Source: Chloroflexota bacterium
GTDB lineage: Bacteria; Chloroflexota; Anaerolineae; Fen-1058
NCBI GenBank assembly: GCA_016219235.1
Contig: JACRBO010000542.1
Coordinates: 1-14,176 of the forward strand
DNA: 14,176 nucleotides
Reading direction: 5' to 3'
Position 1 is the first letter of the stretch. Every line of letters starts with the position of its first letter. A program made the translations under genes and the position numbers. Positions 7,101 through 14,176 of this stretch are shown one piece after another. Below the pieces are notes generated by a model. It was not told the DNA's origin, did not search any database, and saw nothing but the letters and a program-made list of their open reading frames with translations.

Positions 7101-10100
7101 CCTACCGCTCAGCACGATGGCCGCGCCGCCGCTGACGCCCGCGCGCCCGAAGGCGAAGTCGTCTTTGCCATCGCGATCGAGATCGCCCATGGGCGCAAGG
7201 CCCTCACCCAGCGGCGGATAACCGACCGCGCCGACGATCTCTTTGAACGAGAGGTCTGAACCGACCGTCAACGACAGCGCCGACGGTACCAACGGGAAGG
7301 GATTTTCGGGCCTGCGGCCAAACACCCCGTGCAGGCGCGAGACGCCGGGCAGCGGATCGCCGATCAGCATGTCGCGCAGCCCGTCGCCGTTCACATCACC
7401 GGCGGGCGATACCGTTTGCTGCTGACCGTCACCCTGAAAGCGTGCGATGGCATACAGCGACGCCAGCGCCGACGTGGGCAGTTCCGGTTTCGATCGACCG
7501 TTGATCAACCACACCGATTGGTTCATGGCCATCAAGATGTCGGACAGGCCATCGCCGTTGGTATCGCCTACGCCCGCGAGGTTGGGCATCAACGCTGGTG
7601 TGCACGGCGGAATGAGGCACACGCGCCCATTGTAGCGATAGGGGCCGGCGGGCACGCCACGCTCACGACCCAGATAGAGATACATCGGTTCGTAAACGGT
7701 GCCATCCGTGGCCGCGCCCACGATCACGTCCGCCAGGCCGTCGCCATCGAAGTCGCCCGCGCTGGCAACCGAGCCGCCAAAGGCCAGCGTCGCTGCCGGG
7801 CTGATGCGCCAGTCCGCGCCGCTGCTCAAGTTGATCGTCGCAGGCCACGTGCGGCGGCCTGACAGCAAGTAGGCGCGGCCATGCCCCGCGTTCACATTCG
7901 GATCGCCGATCAGCAACTCACTGATCCCGTCGCCGTTCACGTCGAACAAACCCGGCGGATTGATCGCCACGCCCGGTGTCCACGAATACGGCCCGGTGAA
8001 GTCCACTTCGCCGAAGATGCGCACATCGGCCTGGGTGTAATCCAGCGTCGAGGTGTAGCCATTCGGCTTGCCGAAGAAGATGCCGACCTCGATCGGTTTG
8101 GCGGGATCGAACGTGACCGTCGCCACATCGTCGATCGTGTCGCCGTTCAAGTCGCCGATGATATGACCTTCGCTTTGCAGATCGGCCGGTTGATCGACGA
8201 GGAACGCGGTGTCACGATTCGACAGCGTTTGCGAGATCGGATACGCCGGCGACGTGTTGCGCGCGCCGTTCAACGCCGTGTCATCCGCGCGGCCGCCCAG
8301 ATTGATCGTCGTGGTGCTGATCGTCTGCGGCGGGCGGATGAACGTGAAAGGCGGATCGTCGTCGACGAGCGCGTAGGTGCTATCGCTGTTCGCGCGCACG
8401 TTGCCCGCCCGATCGATCGCGCCCAGGTTCAAGAGATACAGGCCCTGCGCGGACGGCGACGCTTTGCCGTTGGGTCCGATGGGCAGTGAGAACGTCGTGC
8501 TGAAGGCGCTGGTCACCGCGCCCGGATTGGACAAGATCGATTGACCGCGCAAGTATTCGGTGCCGCTCAACGTGATGTGCTGAGCGAGCACTTGCGCATT
8601 GCCCAGCCCCGATACGTATGCGCCGCCTGTTGTCTCTGTCAAGCGGCCCGTCACCGTGAACGCGGCCAGCGAGTCCACGCTAAACGTCGTGCTGACGAAT
8701 TGCAGCGGCTTGATGTTGAATGTGCCGCCGGACGGAATGGTGCTGTCGGCATAGAAGACGATCGGGCCGGCGATGGGACCTTGCACACCGTATTGATCGT
8801 AGCCGCGCACGAACAGGTTGTACGTGCCATCGGCGGGCGGCGTGAAATCGTAATACCAGCCTGATCCATACAGGCTGCCGACAACGGCCGCGTGCCAATC
8901 GGGCGCGGTGCAGACCGGCGTAGTCTTCACGCACACTTGCACACTGCTCACGCCTTCGGGATCATCGGCGTTGCCTTGCAAACGAATCGGACTGTACAAC
9001 GCACTCTCGATCGATCCCGAAGTGGGCAGCGTCACGGAGATGATCGGCCCGCCCCGATTGATCAACAACTCGACCGCGTCCGTCACCACGCGACTGATGC
9101 CGCTTTCCACGTAACTCAGTTGCGCGGTGACAGTCACTACACCAGGCGGAATCGTCGCAGGCAAGCCGGTGATGGTCGTGCTGAACTGCCGATTCAACCC
9201 CAGCGGCGCGAAGGCCCAGCCGTAACTGTTGGCAGGCATTCCACCGATCGGGTTGGCTTGATTCAACTGCGGATTGGCGTTGACGGGCAACAGCTTCGCA
9301 CTCGTCGAAACGTTGTTGAACGCGATCGGCAGTGCCACCGTCAAGACCGGCGTTTGCGCCAGAGTCTGATCGCCCTGCCACGGATAGCTGCCCACTTTGA
9401 TCCGCGTGCCGCCGCCATACACCAACTCCTGCGAGATCGACACGTCGATCTTTTCGAGATTGAAGGCGCTGGGGCCGGACTTCTGCTCTTTCTCTTTCTT
9501 ATCGCTGCGGCCGTCTTTGTCGGCGTTGGCGAGGCGCGGATTGGGGAACGCGGCCGGATTAGGCAGACCCGCATACGCGCCGTTCATCTCGATGCGCCAC
9601 GGTACGACCAGCGACGACGCATACGGATACCACTCCACCGCTTCTTCGCCATCGCTTAAGCCATCTTCGTCGGTGTCGGCTTTATCGGGATACGTGCCCA
9701 GCACAAACTCTTCATCGTCGGGCAGGCTGTCGCTGTCGGTGTCGTACAGGCACGGCGACGATTCGTAATCGAACAACTCAAACCGATCGCTCAAGTTGTC
9801 GTTCGCGCCCGGCTCGCTGCTCAACTTGAGGTGCGTGCCCTCGTAACCGCACAGCCCGTTGTCGATGCCGAACACGCCCTGATCGATGTTGCCGTCCATG
9901 TCGTCGCCGTCGGGGTCGTGGTTGGTCAGTTCAGTCCAGTTCCACAACTGCGTCAGCGTGCGCGGCATGATGTCGAAGTAGATGTAACTGACGCTGGGCG
10001 GCGATTCGTAACTCTCATCGTATACGTCGCAGTCCAGCCCGAAAATGCCGCAGTTCTCCCACGTTTGCTTGATGCCCAGCGAGATGTCCGTGGAGACGAC

Positions 10101-13100
10101 GCCGTTGATCTTGGGCTTGCGCGGCGTGATCGTGAGGCGCGCGGTAGAGAAGTAATCGCGCACGCGGAACTCGAGCGGCAGATCGACATTGGGCAGGCCC
10201 GGAATCTTGTTGGTCCAGTAAATGCCCGACTTGCTATGATCGTCGTCGCGGCTGTAATTCCAGTCCAGCGTGCGCTTCAGGTAAAACGTCGCGCAGCCGC
10301 CAGTCACCGTGTCTATCGCGTACTCCGGCCAGCTCTCCAGATCATCTATGCTCTGGAAGAACTGCAAAATCTGCACGCCGCACAACTCGAAGCCGTCGCC
10401 GTTGGCATAGCGGCCCAGGCGCACCCACGCCTTCGAGCGTTTCAGCGCGTCACTCTCGCCGCTCATCGTGACCGTGCCGGTGATCGTGAAGCCGAAGCGA
10501 TCGCCTGCGATGAGGCCGCCCAGCGGCGCATCGTCAAACGATCGGAACTGCATCGGCCCCACCTGCGGCGAACCGAGGATGGACACCAGCGGCTCTGGAT
10601 CGGGGTTCACGGCGTCGAGGAACGCGCCGATCGGATCGAGGAAGGCGGCGATCACTTCGCCCACCTTGCCGAAGTAGTCTTTGAGGAAACCCGTCACCAG
10701 TTTGACGATGGCGATGGCGATGGCGACGAGCGTGCCGATGGGGAAGATGGTAGCGACCACAAACAACACGATCGCGAGCGCAATCTCAAAGATCGCTTTG
10801 AGCACCACGCCGATGACGCCCAGCACACTCAGATTCCCCGTGGCGATCTGCATGAACATGCTGAACAGCGATGCAAACACGGTGATGATCAACCCCACAA
10901 ACGCGAGGTTGCCGCTGAGCGAAGCCAGTTCGCCCGTCACCGCTTTCAGCACCTCGCTGACGACCTGTGTGCCCTTCGTCACCAGAATCTGGATGGTGTT
11001 CCACAGTTCCTGAATCTTCTTGAAAATTTCCAGCAGGCGATACAGCACCTTGATCACGTCGCCGAGGAAGTCCAGATCGATGATCGACGCCAGCCACGTC
11101 AGCACGTTGATGGCCGTCTGCGTGAACTCGATCAGCGACGCGGGCGTGATGGACACGTCGCCCGCAAAGAAATCCTTGAAGCCGCCGACCACGTCTTCGG
11201 CGTAACCGACGACGGTGTTCCATTGATCTTCCAGCCATTTGCCTGGCCCGCCCGGATATTCCAGCACGCCGAGCAGGAAATCAACGACCTGTCTGAACTC
11301 GGCGGGTAGGCCATTGAGTAGGCCGTATTTGTCCAGCAGCTTCAGGATGTCCGCGTAGAAATTGGGATCGCTCAACGCGTCGGTGATGTCCGTCAGGTTC
11401 AGATCGCCGATCGACTGCATGACGGTCTGCCCCTGATGCCACACCGTCGTCGCCATCTCCAGCACGGTCAGCGCATCGTTGTAGTATTGCTCGATCTGGC
11501 CGTAAATTTCATCGAACTGCTTCTGGACATCCTTCAAGATTTCGTCGAGGCCCAGCGCCGTCCAGTCGCCGGCCATCGGCACGAAAGGAGCCTCACCCCC
11601 ACGCGCTTGCGCGCCCCCTCTCCCGATGACGCTTCGCGTGCCATCGTCAGGAGAGGGGAGCGGTCGCTCCCCCTCTCCCGAAATCGGCTGTTGGATTTCG
11701 GGAGAGGGGGGTGGGGGGTGAGGCAAAGACGCAACGAGCAAACTACCCGCCGTCGGATCGAATTTGTACGTCGCTAACTTCAACGAGCGGCTGGTCGCCA
11801 ATTGCTTGACGCACAGATTCATCGTCAAGTCGTTGAAGTTGACATCGGTCAACTCGTCCACATTCAGCGTAGCCGTGCGCTGCTCGGTGGCGATGATCAA
11901 CGTGGGTGAGACGTTGTGGCTGGGATACAGACTATTGAGGATGCTGCGCGTCGTCGTGACATTGACGTTCAGCAGCATCTGATCCAGATGCTGATAATTC
12001 TGCGGCTGCGAAACGCGATAGGTGTGCGTGATGCCCCAGTGCTCGGTGATGGTGGCCGTGTTGCCCACGTTGAAGCGCGTGTACACATCGGTCAGGCTCA
12101 AACGTCCGCTCAGATATTGCGCTTCAAGTCCGGCGCGCAGTAATGCAATCGGTCCGGCGTCAAAGCGCTGCCCCGGCGTGGGAGACGCGCCCGCTACAAT
12201 CGCCGACGCGCCTGCCTGCCGCGACACGCGCACGCCGGTGATCATGTACCCTTCGTCATAGATGATCAGGCCATAGTTGCCCGTGGAACTCGGCACCATC
12301 TGGCCGGAGCCGTCATCGGCGGGGCGCAGCACATCGCCCTGCACCGCCCACTTCAGGCGCATATCGCGCCAGCGAATCGTGTTATCAAGGCTGGCGCGAT
12401 CCTGATAGACCTTGGCTTGCAGCGCATACACTCTGCCGCCGCGCTCCACCGGCACCAGCGGCAAAATCATCTGATACGAACCGTTGCCGGTCTGCGTGGC
12501 GCTGATGCCGTAGCTCGTCATCGCCAGCACACTGGGCAAGTCGCTGGCATCGATCGTCACTTGCAGGAACGGCGCGATTTGCAGCAGACCGCTCGTGCCG
12601 CTGATGGTGTTGTTTTGAATCATGCCCTGGTCGTCTTGCGGCCATTCCAACGCGGATTTATAGGCATATTGCAGATGCACGGATTCCAGCGGCCGCACTT
12701 GCACTTCGTAGTAATACACTTCGCGCGGCGCGCCGAGGTAGTTGCCGTCCAGCATCTCGAACGTCATGTTCGCGCCGTCGATGCGCGTGGTGTACGCGTC
12801 GTCGGTGGTGTTGCGCTTGCCGCCCAACTCGTCGGACTTGGAGAAGGGTGACATATCCAGCGAGTCCGGCACGTTGTCACTGTCGTTGTCGTCCGACCAT
12901 GCATAGGGCCGCGGCTGGCTGTCGGTGAAACGGCACACGCCGTGATCGAATTCGTCGCCGTCGCGGATGCCGTCGCTGTTGCTGTCGGGGTTCAGCGGAT
13001 CGGTCTCGACTTGCTGGATGCTTTGACCATATGTGCAGTCGTGGCCCAGCACTTCTTCCGCGTCATCAAGTCCGTCCAGGTCGCTGTCTTTCGCAAAGGG

Positions 13101-14176
13101 ATTCGTGCCCAACTTCAATTCATAGCCATTGGGCAGTGTATCGCCGTCTTCGTCTTGAAACTCGATCAGATCGGTGGCGGCCTGCGCGATCTTCTCTTGC
13201 TGACGCTGACCCAATTGCCGCGCATTGATCAACATCTTATCCAGCGCGCTCGGCTCACTCGATTGTTCCTCAACCCCTAACGCTTGATCGGGCGCGGCGG
13301 CATAGACCGTGCTCGGCGCGATCATGCCCACGATCAACACACTCACAATGGTGGCATTCAACTTGCGACTCACCCGTGAACGCGTGATCAAGAATCCGCT
13401 CAAGGCCACGATCGACAAACTCAGCAACGCCAGCCCGATTGTATTCGGCAGCGACGACGCGAGCGGCACCGCCTTCGGATCGATCGGCGCAGCGGGCGTC
13501 TGCGTCAGCGGCGTCAGATTCGGATCGAACTGCGAGGCGGGGAATTGCTCGCCAAAGGAGGAATATGATGCGGTGCTGATGGCGTGCGCATTGAAGCCCT
13601 CTCGGCCCCCGCGTTGAAACGCCAGATCGAGTTTGAGGCGTTCGGGCAGACCCGTCGGCGCGATCCACAACTCGCCGGCGCCGCCGTATTGCAGGCCGTT
13701 GACCATCAACATGGTCCACGTCTTCTCGTCGAGTTGGCCCTGCTGCTGCAGCATGAAGGCCAGCACATCGCGGCTGTCCAGCGTGAAGGCCACGCGCTCG
13801 AAACTGCCGCCCAGCGTTTCAGCCGGATCAAGTCGCTGAATATTCTTTGCCACCGACAGCATCATCAGGCCGTCGCCGGTCAGTCCCGGCGTTGATGCGA
13901 AGTCGTTGAGATTGATCCACTGATCGGCCACGCGCTCAAACACGTTGCCGTCGGCGATCAACATCTCTTTTGAATTGGAAGCGGACAGATCGGTTTGGGG
14001 TTGACGGCCTTTGAACGAACCGTCGGTCAGCGACAGACGCGCGTGAGAGGCATCGCGCACCAGCGCCTCAACGCGCAGACTCGACGCTTGCTCGGCGGGC
14101 GCGGTTTTGTCCCCAAACACCGGCCTCGGCACGAACACCGTTTGCTGCACATCGATGCCCACGCGATAACTGCCCA
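4179..14176 (-). CDS. Giant modular surface or secreted protein with FG-GAP propeller and calcium-binding repeats (partial, 5' end outside window)
   Basis: The frame is open from the window edge to TAA at 4179-4181. Residues are counted from a GTG at 14162, giving 3,327, but this is not the true start: the frame continues upstream, there is no ribosome binding site, and residue 1 is inside a folded domain. Order of parts: 1-235, a domain reminiscent of LppX/LolA-like lipoproteins; 241-290, two hydrophobic helices; 335-440, Asp-rich calcium-binding repeats; 440-800, beta-rich; 813-858, a Pro/Gly-rich segment from a palindromic insert; 866-1190, helical with a strongly hydrophobic part at 1085-1162; 1195-1400, beta with several Cys; 1414-1560, a second Asp-rich cluster; 1565-1935, Ig-like; 1995-2410, seven FG-GAP repeats; 2420-2700, Ig-like; 2700-2880, CBM9/DOMON-like; 2900-3020, DUF11-like; 3030-3315, Ig-like; 3319-3327, HVYLPVVRR. 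No catalytic motif is seen. The likely place is the cell surface or outside; binding or adhesion is inferred, not shown. Confidence 0.95.
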   Translation of the reverse strand, partial: GSYRVGIDVQQTVFVPRPVFGDKTAPAEQASSLRVEALVRDASHARLSLTDGSFKGRQPQTDLSASNSKEMLIADGNVFERVADQWINLNDFASTPGLTGDGLMMLSVAKNIQRLDPAETLGGSFERVAFTLDSRDVLAFMLQQQGQLDEKTWTMLMVNGLQYGGAGELWIAPTGLPERLKLDLAFQRGGREGFNAHAISTASYSSFGEQFPASQFDPNLTPLTQTPAAPIDPKAVPLASSLPNTIGLALLSLSIVALSGFLITRSRVSRKLNATIVSVLIVGMIAPSTVYAAAPDQALGVEEQSSEPSALDKMLINARQLGQRQQEKIAQAATDLIEFQDEDGDTLPNGYELKLGTNPFAKDSDLDGLDDAEEVLGHDCTYGQSIQQVETDPLNPDSNSDGIRDGDEFDHGVCRFTDSQPRPYAWSDDNDSDNVPDSLDMSPFSKSDELGGKRNTTDDAYTTRIDGANMTFEMLDGNYLGAPREVYYYEVQVRPLESVHLQYAYKSALEWPQDDQGMIQNNTISGTSGLLQIAPFLQVTIDASDLPSVLAMTSYGISATQTGNGSYQMILPLVPVERGGRVYALQAKVYQDRASLDNTIRWRDMRLKWAVQGDVLRPADDGSGQMVPSSTGNYGLIIYDEGYMITGVRVSRQAGASAIVAGASPTPGQRFDAGPIALLRAGLEAQYLSGRLSLTDVYTRFNVGNTATITEHWGITHTYRVSQPQNYQHLDQMLLNVNVTTTRSILNSLYPSHNVSPTLIIATEQRTATLNVDELTDVNFNDLTMNLCVKQLATSRSLKLATYKFDPTAGSLLVASLPHPPPPSPEIQQPISGEGERPLPSPDDGTRSVIGRGGAQARGGEAPFVPMAGDWTALGLDEILKDVQKQFDEIYGQIEQYYNDALTVLEMATTVWHQGQTVMQSIGDLNLTDITDALSDPNFYADILKLLDKYGLLNGLPAEFRQVVDFLLGVLEYPGGPGKWLEDQWNTVVGYAEDVVGGFKDFFAGDVSITPASLIEFTQTAINVLTWLASIIDLDFLGDVIKVLYRLLEIFKKIQELWNTIQILVTKGTQVVSEVLKAVTGELASLSGNLAFVGLIITVFASLFSMFMQIATGNLSVLGVIGVVLKAIFEIALAIVLFVVATIFPIGTLVAIAIAIVKLVTGFLKDYFGKVGEVIAAFLDPIGAFLDAVNPDPEPLVSILGSPQVGPMQFRSFDDAPLGGLIAGDRFGFTITGTVTMSGESDALKRSKAWVRLGRYANGDGFELCGVQILQFFQSIDDLESWPEYAIDTVTGGCATFYLKRTLDWNYSRDDDHSKSGIYWTNKIPGLPNVDLPLEFRVRDYFSTARLTITPRKPKINGVVSTDISLGIKQTWENCGIFGLDCDVYDESYESPPSVSYIYFDIMPRTLTQLWNWTELTNHDPDGDDMDGNIDQGVFGIDNGLCGYEGTHLKLSSEPGANDNLSDRFELFDYESSPCLYDTDSDSLPDDEEFVLGTYPDKADTDEDGLSDGEEAVEWYPYASSLVVPWRIEMNGAYAGLPNPAAFPNPRLANADKDGRSDKKEKEQKSGPSAFNLEKIDVSISQELVYGGGTRIKVGSYPWQGDQTLAQTPVLTVALPIAFNNVSTSAKLLPVNANPQLNQANPIGGMPANSYGWAFAPLGLNRQFSTTITGLPATIPPGVVTVTAQLSYVESGISRVVTDAVELLINRGGPIISVTLPTSGSIESALYSPIRLQGNADDPEGVSSVQVCVKTTPVCTAPDWHAAVVGSLYGSGWYYDFTPPADGTYNLFVRGYDQYGVQGPIAGPIVFYADSTIPSGGTFNIKPLQFVSTTFSVDSLAAFTVTGRLTETTGGAYVSGLGNAQVLAQHITLSGTEYLRGQSILSNPGAVTSAFSTTFSLPIGPNGKASPSAQGLYLLNLGAIDRAGNVRANSDSTYALVDDDPPFTFIRPPQTISTTTINLGGRADDTALNGARNTSPAYPISQTLSNRDTAFLVDQPADLQSEGHIIGDLNGDTIDDVATVTFDPAKPIEVGIFFGKPNGYTSTLDYTQADVRIFGEVDFTGPYSWTPGVAINPPGLFDVNGDGISELLIGDPNVNAGHGRAYLLSGRRTWPATINLSSGADWRISPAATLAFGGSVASAGDFDGDGLADVIVGAATDGTVYEPMYLYLGRERGVPAGPYRYNGRVCLIPPCTPALMPNLAGVGDTNGDGLSDILMAMNQSVWLINGRSKPELPTSALASLYAIARFQGDGQQQTVSPAGDVNGDGLRDMLIGDPLPGVSRLHGVFGRRPENPFPLVPSALSLTVGSDLSFKEIVGAVGYPPLGEGLAPMGDLDRDGKDDFAFGRAGVSGGAAIVLSGRTPWLRDMPFISATLFIYGTLGSQQAGGYLSAGDIDGNGIRDIMVGAPGTNASFLHEADLPFMIPSGVARVEVGVTGPITNPNLPYTSTLPTTWQVATLGIPNASITPLSATLTFGADGDYRVYARATDRAGNQLPNRAWFIGESFVNRSAAAIPTISGTLNTPMLYREGFLRVNISGTLISPNPIQAFRTFDGERWTRQPLFFTAPGPWFDQSNIERSDQRTITFRSVARDAFGNVIHSIQRVTTDTLIARPVISGNLQGDKWYTNITPTLVITWNPIIDANPITRYAVIDQISNTLPTSVVGVNQVSRVLDAPGAWYAHVRVVDSAGNQRVVHDGPYLINRLRTPSAILPDGLLDFANTEYTEGMFATYDPYAIQKPALMLATWDANKLYLGFTGSDWNLEKRLAIYLDTQAGGSTSSLGPIMPGGEAVHTLPFAADYALVISGVPTYTIYSNTGAGWIISPTNASYAIANDDTEIVFDRNGIGATAGVPVSMLAYVAVNDGVGAIIPSGARISTTQIITGPITFTDKVYWPSLANGYPSVASDLPTQWIAPLVKINPGFKTQLQPNEVATLTITVNNVDVLSYNNQPMTVTLGQAPALMNFVSLIGGASCQSCPANSRQWVLQVDASAGQPATVTLTAKALTPASTGVFSVPVSATLAYQGLPNLPQPPATTAYAIDNSVGKAKFAKVGPIVFAPPGVFKLPLYIDLGSPFLMCKAQSVSINKGAGFSLLGALGAVQSVTHTLPAGYNQLWTLQVQSTNGKVSTDTVTVKTDGLVPSVQFTPTLVFTKAFGLLKGLAFDDSGFLSSVEVSLNGGAFKKALLGDGSVLVNAPQVGQVEWTLPIDAANTDGDPLQVVARAVDAAGNVGPNSAPITITLDTTGPTINVSDAGSTVSGTVFDGSGVSEVAISLDGGTTYQLATLNGSNWSFNRTTWVGGTPIAFVMIRARDVYGNESQTVDVSDVKHVYLPVVRR
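4182..4208 (-). other. C-terminal YLPVV tail of the giant protein
   Basis: The last nine residues are HVYLPVVRR, straight after an Ig-like module (about 3232-3315) ending in a RARDVYGN strand. I recall endings such as VYLPLVxR as frequent in secreted proteins of the Chloroflexota. The role of this tail (sorting, anchoring or closing the last beta sandwich) is not known to me. Confidence 0.55.
5478..6065 (-). other. CBM9/DOMON-like domain of the giant protein
   Basis: Residues 2700-2895. After a linker (RLRTPSAILPDGLLDF) come strands such as ALMLATWDANKLYLGFTGSDWN and LAIYLDTQAGGS with an acidic residue after the hydrophobic strand, then DYALVISG and DTEIVFDRNGIG. This order (a strand ending LYLGF, an IYLDT strand, a YALVI strand, an EIVFDR strand) is the usual look of CBM9/DOMON beta sandwiches that bind sugars or haem. 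No haem ligand or sugar-binding Trp pair can be fixed by eye. Confidence 0.5.
6933..8180 (-). repeat. Seven FG-GAP repeats (integrin-alpha-like propeller) of the giant protein
   Basis: Seven acidic DxNGDG-type loops start at residues 2004, 2074, 2137, 2200, 2256, 2327 and 2387 (for example GDFDGDGLADVIVGA and GDVNGDGLRDMLIGD), 56-71 residues apart. Most are followed, 20-30 residues on, by a strand ending in a Gly-Arg such as YLLSGRR, YLYLGRE or WLINGRS. Seven units fit one closed seven-blade propeller, as in integrin alpha chains, where the loops bind calcium. Unit 1 is the least typical (GDLNGDTIDDV), and units 6 and 7 have R or N in place of one loop residue. Confidence 0.9.
9483..9923 (-). 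repeat. Second Asp-rich calcium-binding cluster of the giant protein
   Basis: Residues 1414-1560 contain NHDPDGDDMDGNID, YDTDSDSLPDDEE, ADTDEDGLSDGEE and NADKDGRSDKKE, which are thrombospondin type-3-like loops (DxDxDGxxDxxE). The unit LGTYPDKADTDEDGLSDGEE is the form often found in secreted bacterial proteins. Calcium binding is known for the family and inferred here. Confidence 0.85.
10593..11567 (-). other. Helical, partly membrane-like central region of the giant protein
   Basis: Residues 866-1190 differ from the rest of the protein: they are rich in helix-forming residues and almost free of beta modules. About 866-1075 has amphipathic helices (DEILKDVQKQFDEIYGQIEQ, DVIKVLYRLLEIFKKIQELW). 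Residues 1085-1162 (10677-10910) are strongly hydrophobic, with FVGLIITVFASLFSMFMQ, EIALAIVLFVVATIFPIG and TLVAIAIAIVKLV, enough for three or four membrane helices. An amphipathic LKDYFGKVGEVIAAFLDPIG stretch closes the region. Confidence 0.75.
11590..11724. repeat. 135-bp composite palindromic element inserted in frame in the giant gene
   Basis: The ends are perfect 11-base inverted repeats: GCCTCACCCCC at 11590-11600 and GGGGGTGAGGC at 11714-11724. Inside are two palindromes. The first, 11615-11658, pairs CCCCTCTCC with GGAGAGGGG around a partly self-complementary centre. The second, 11669-11710, has perfect 17-base arms (CCCCCTCTCCCGAAATC) around an 8-base loop at 11686-11693. A small CGCGC-TT-GCGCG hairpin lies at 11602-11613. 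The total length is exactly 45 codons and the giant reading frame passes through without a stop, giving residues 813-858, a Pro-rich then Gly/Arg-rich stretch (LPHPPPPSPEIQQP, IGRGGAQARGG) unlike the beta-rich sequence before and the helical sequence after it. No clear target-site duplication is visible. The look is that of an intergenic REP/BIME-like or MITE-like repeat. Confidence 0.85.
12843..13160 (-). repeat. First Asp-rich calcium-binding cluster of the giant protein
   Basis: Residues 335-440 contain FQDEDGDTLPNGYELKLGTN, KDSDLDGLDDAEE, NPDSNSDGIRDGDE and DDNDSDNVPDSLD, four loops of the thrombospondin type-3-like form. They come about 45 residues after the second hydrophobic helix, so they would be among the first parts exposed outside the membrane. 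Confidence 0.88.
13293..13442 (-). other. Two-helix membrane hairpin with internal signal-peptide-like segment
   Basis: Residues 241-290 hold a first hydrophobic helix (TIGLALLSLSIVALSGFLI), a short basic loop (TRSRVSRK) and a second hydrophobic helix (about 269-286) ending STVYAAAPDQ. By the positive-inside rule the loop faces the cytoplasm, which places both the N-terminal domain and the 3,000 residues after the hairpin outside. The basic loop, second helix and VYA/AA site together look like a classical signal peptide. Confidence 0.75.
13458..14176 (-). other. N-terminal lipoprotein-like domain of the giant protein (start missing)
   Basis: Residues 1-235, plus four codons before the apparent start, show alternating hydrophobic strands (IDVQQTVFV, HARLSLTDGSF, EMLIADGNVFERVADQWINL) and a helix near 127-150 (SRDVLAFMLQQQGQLDEKTW), then GGAGELWIAPTGLPERLKLDL. 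The order 'strand, residue-poor loop, LIADGNVFER...QW' is reminiscent of LppX/LprG and LolA-type lipid-binding folds. The match is by look only and the family is not certain. Confidence 0.4.

Noticed and set aside
6099..7259. A 386-residue open frame on the plus strand (and a similar one at 4173-5162)
   Set aside because: Both are antisense to the giant frame, which has clear domains here; their Arg-rich composition is typical of shadows.
9831..11309. A 492-residue open frame on the plus strand
   Set aside because: It lies opposite the central region of the giant gene, and its His/Arg/Asp-rich low-complexity composition is what the reverse of that helical coding DNA gives. No family is recognisable.
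14160..14162. GTG at 14162 as start of the giant protein
   Set aside because: The frame stays open to the window edge, no ribosome binding site precedes it and no export signal follows. The true start is upstream of the window.

Overview
The window is about 60% GC. It carries four protein-coding genes, all on the minus strand, and no RNA gene, transposase or CRISPR array that I can see. The best guess for the host is an uncultured member of the Chloroflexota. The grounds are a giant secreted protein ending in HVYLPVVRR, a tail style I recall from secreted proteins of that phylum, and TTCGTG/ATTCGCG palindromes between genes. This is inference, because no taxonomic marker gene is present.

In transcription order (right to left): (1) 14176-4179, the 3' part of a gene for a giant, probably surface-bound or secreted protein (at least 3,330 residues, true start outside the window). 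It has an N-terminal lipoprotein-like domain, a two-helix membrane hairpin whose second helix looks like a signal peptide, two clusters of Asp-rich calcium-binding repeats flanking a helical and strongly hydrophobic central region, several Ig-like modules, a seven-repeat FG-GAP propeller, a CBM9/DOMON-like domain and the C-terminal tail. (2) 4083-3601 and (3) 3517-3098, two small proteins with two membrane helices each and a similar C-terminal beta domain, probably diverged paralogues. (4) 3011 to beyond position 1, a secreted protein with a complete seven-blade RCC1-type propeller followed by a beta-solenoid-like passenger region; its 3' end lies outside the window.

The three gaps between genes are 95, 83 and 86 bases long, and each holds one imperfect palindrome of about 60 bases, made of short units repeating about every 10 bases. 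A different, larger composite palindrome (135 bp, exactly 45 codons) sits inside the giant gene and is translated in frame as a Pro/Gly-rich segment. This is the most unusual feature here.

The genes probably all serve the cell envelope: two large exported proteins built from propellers and beta modules, and two small membrane proteins between them. Nothing in the sequence identifies an enzyme active site, so the common role (adhesion, sugar binding or envelope structure) remains open. Apart from the three short gaps the window is fully coding; the many long reading frames on the plus strand are antisense shadows typical of high-GC DNA.
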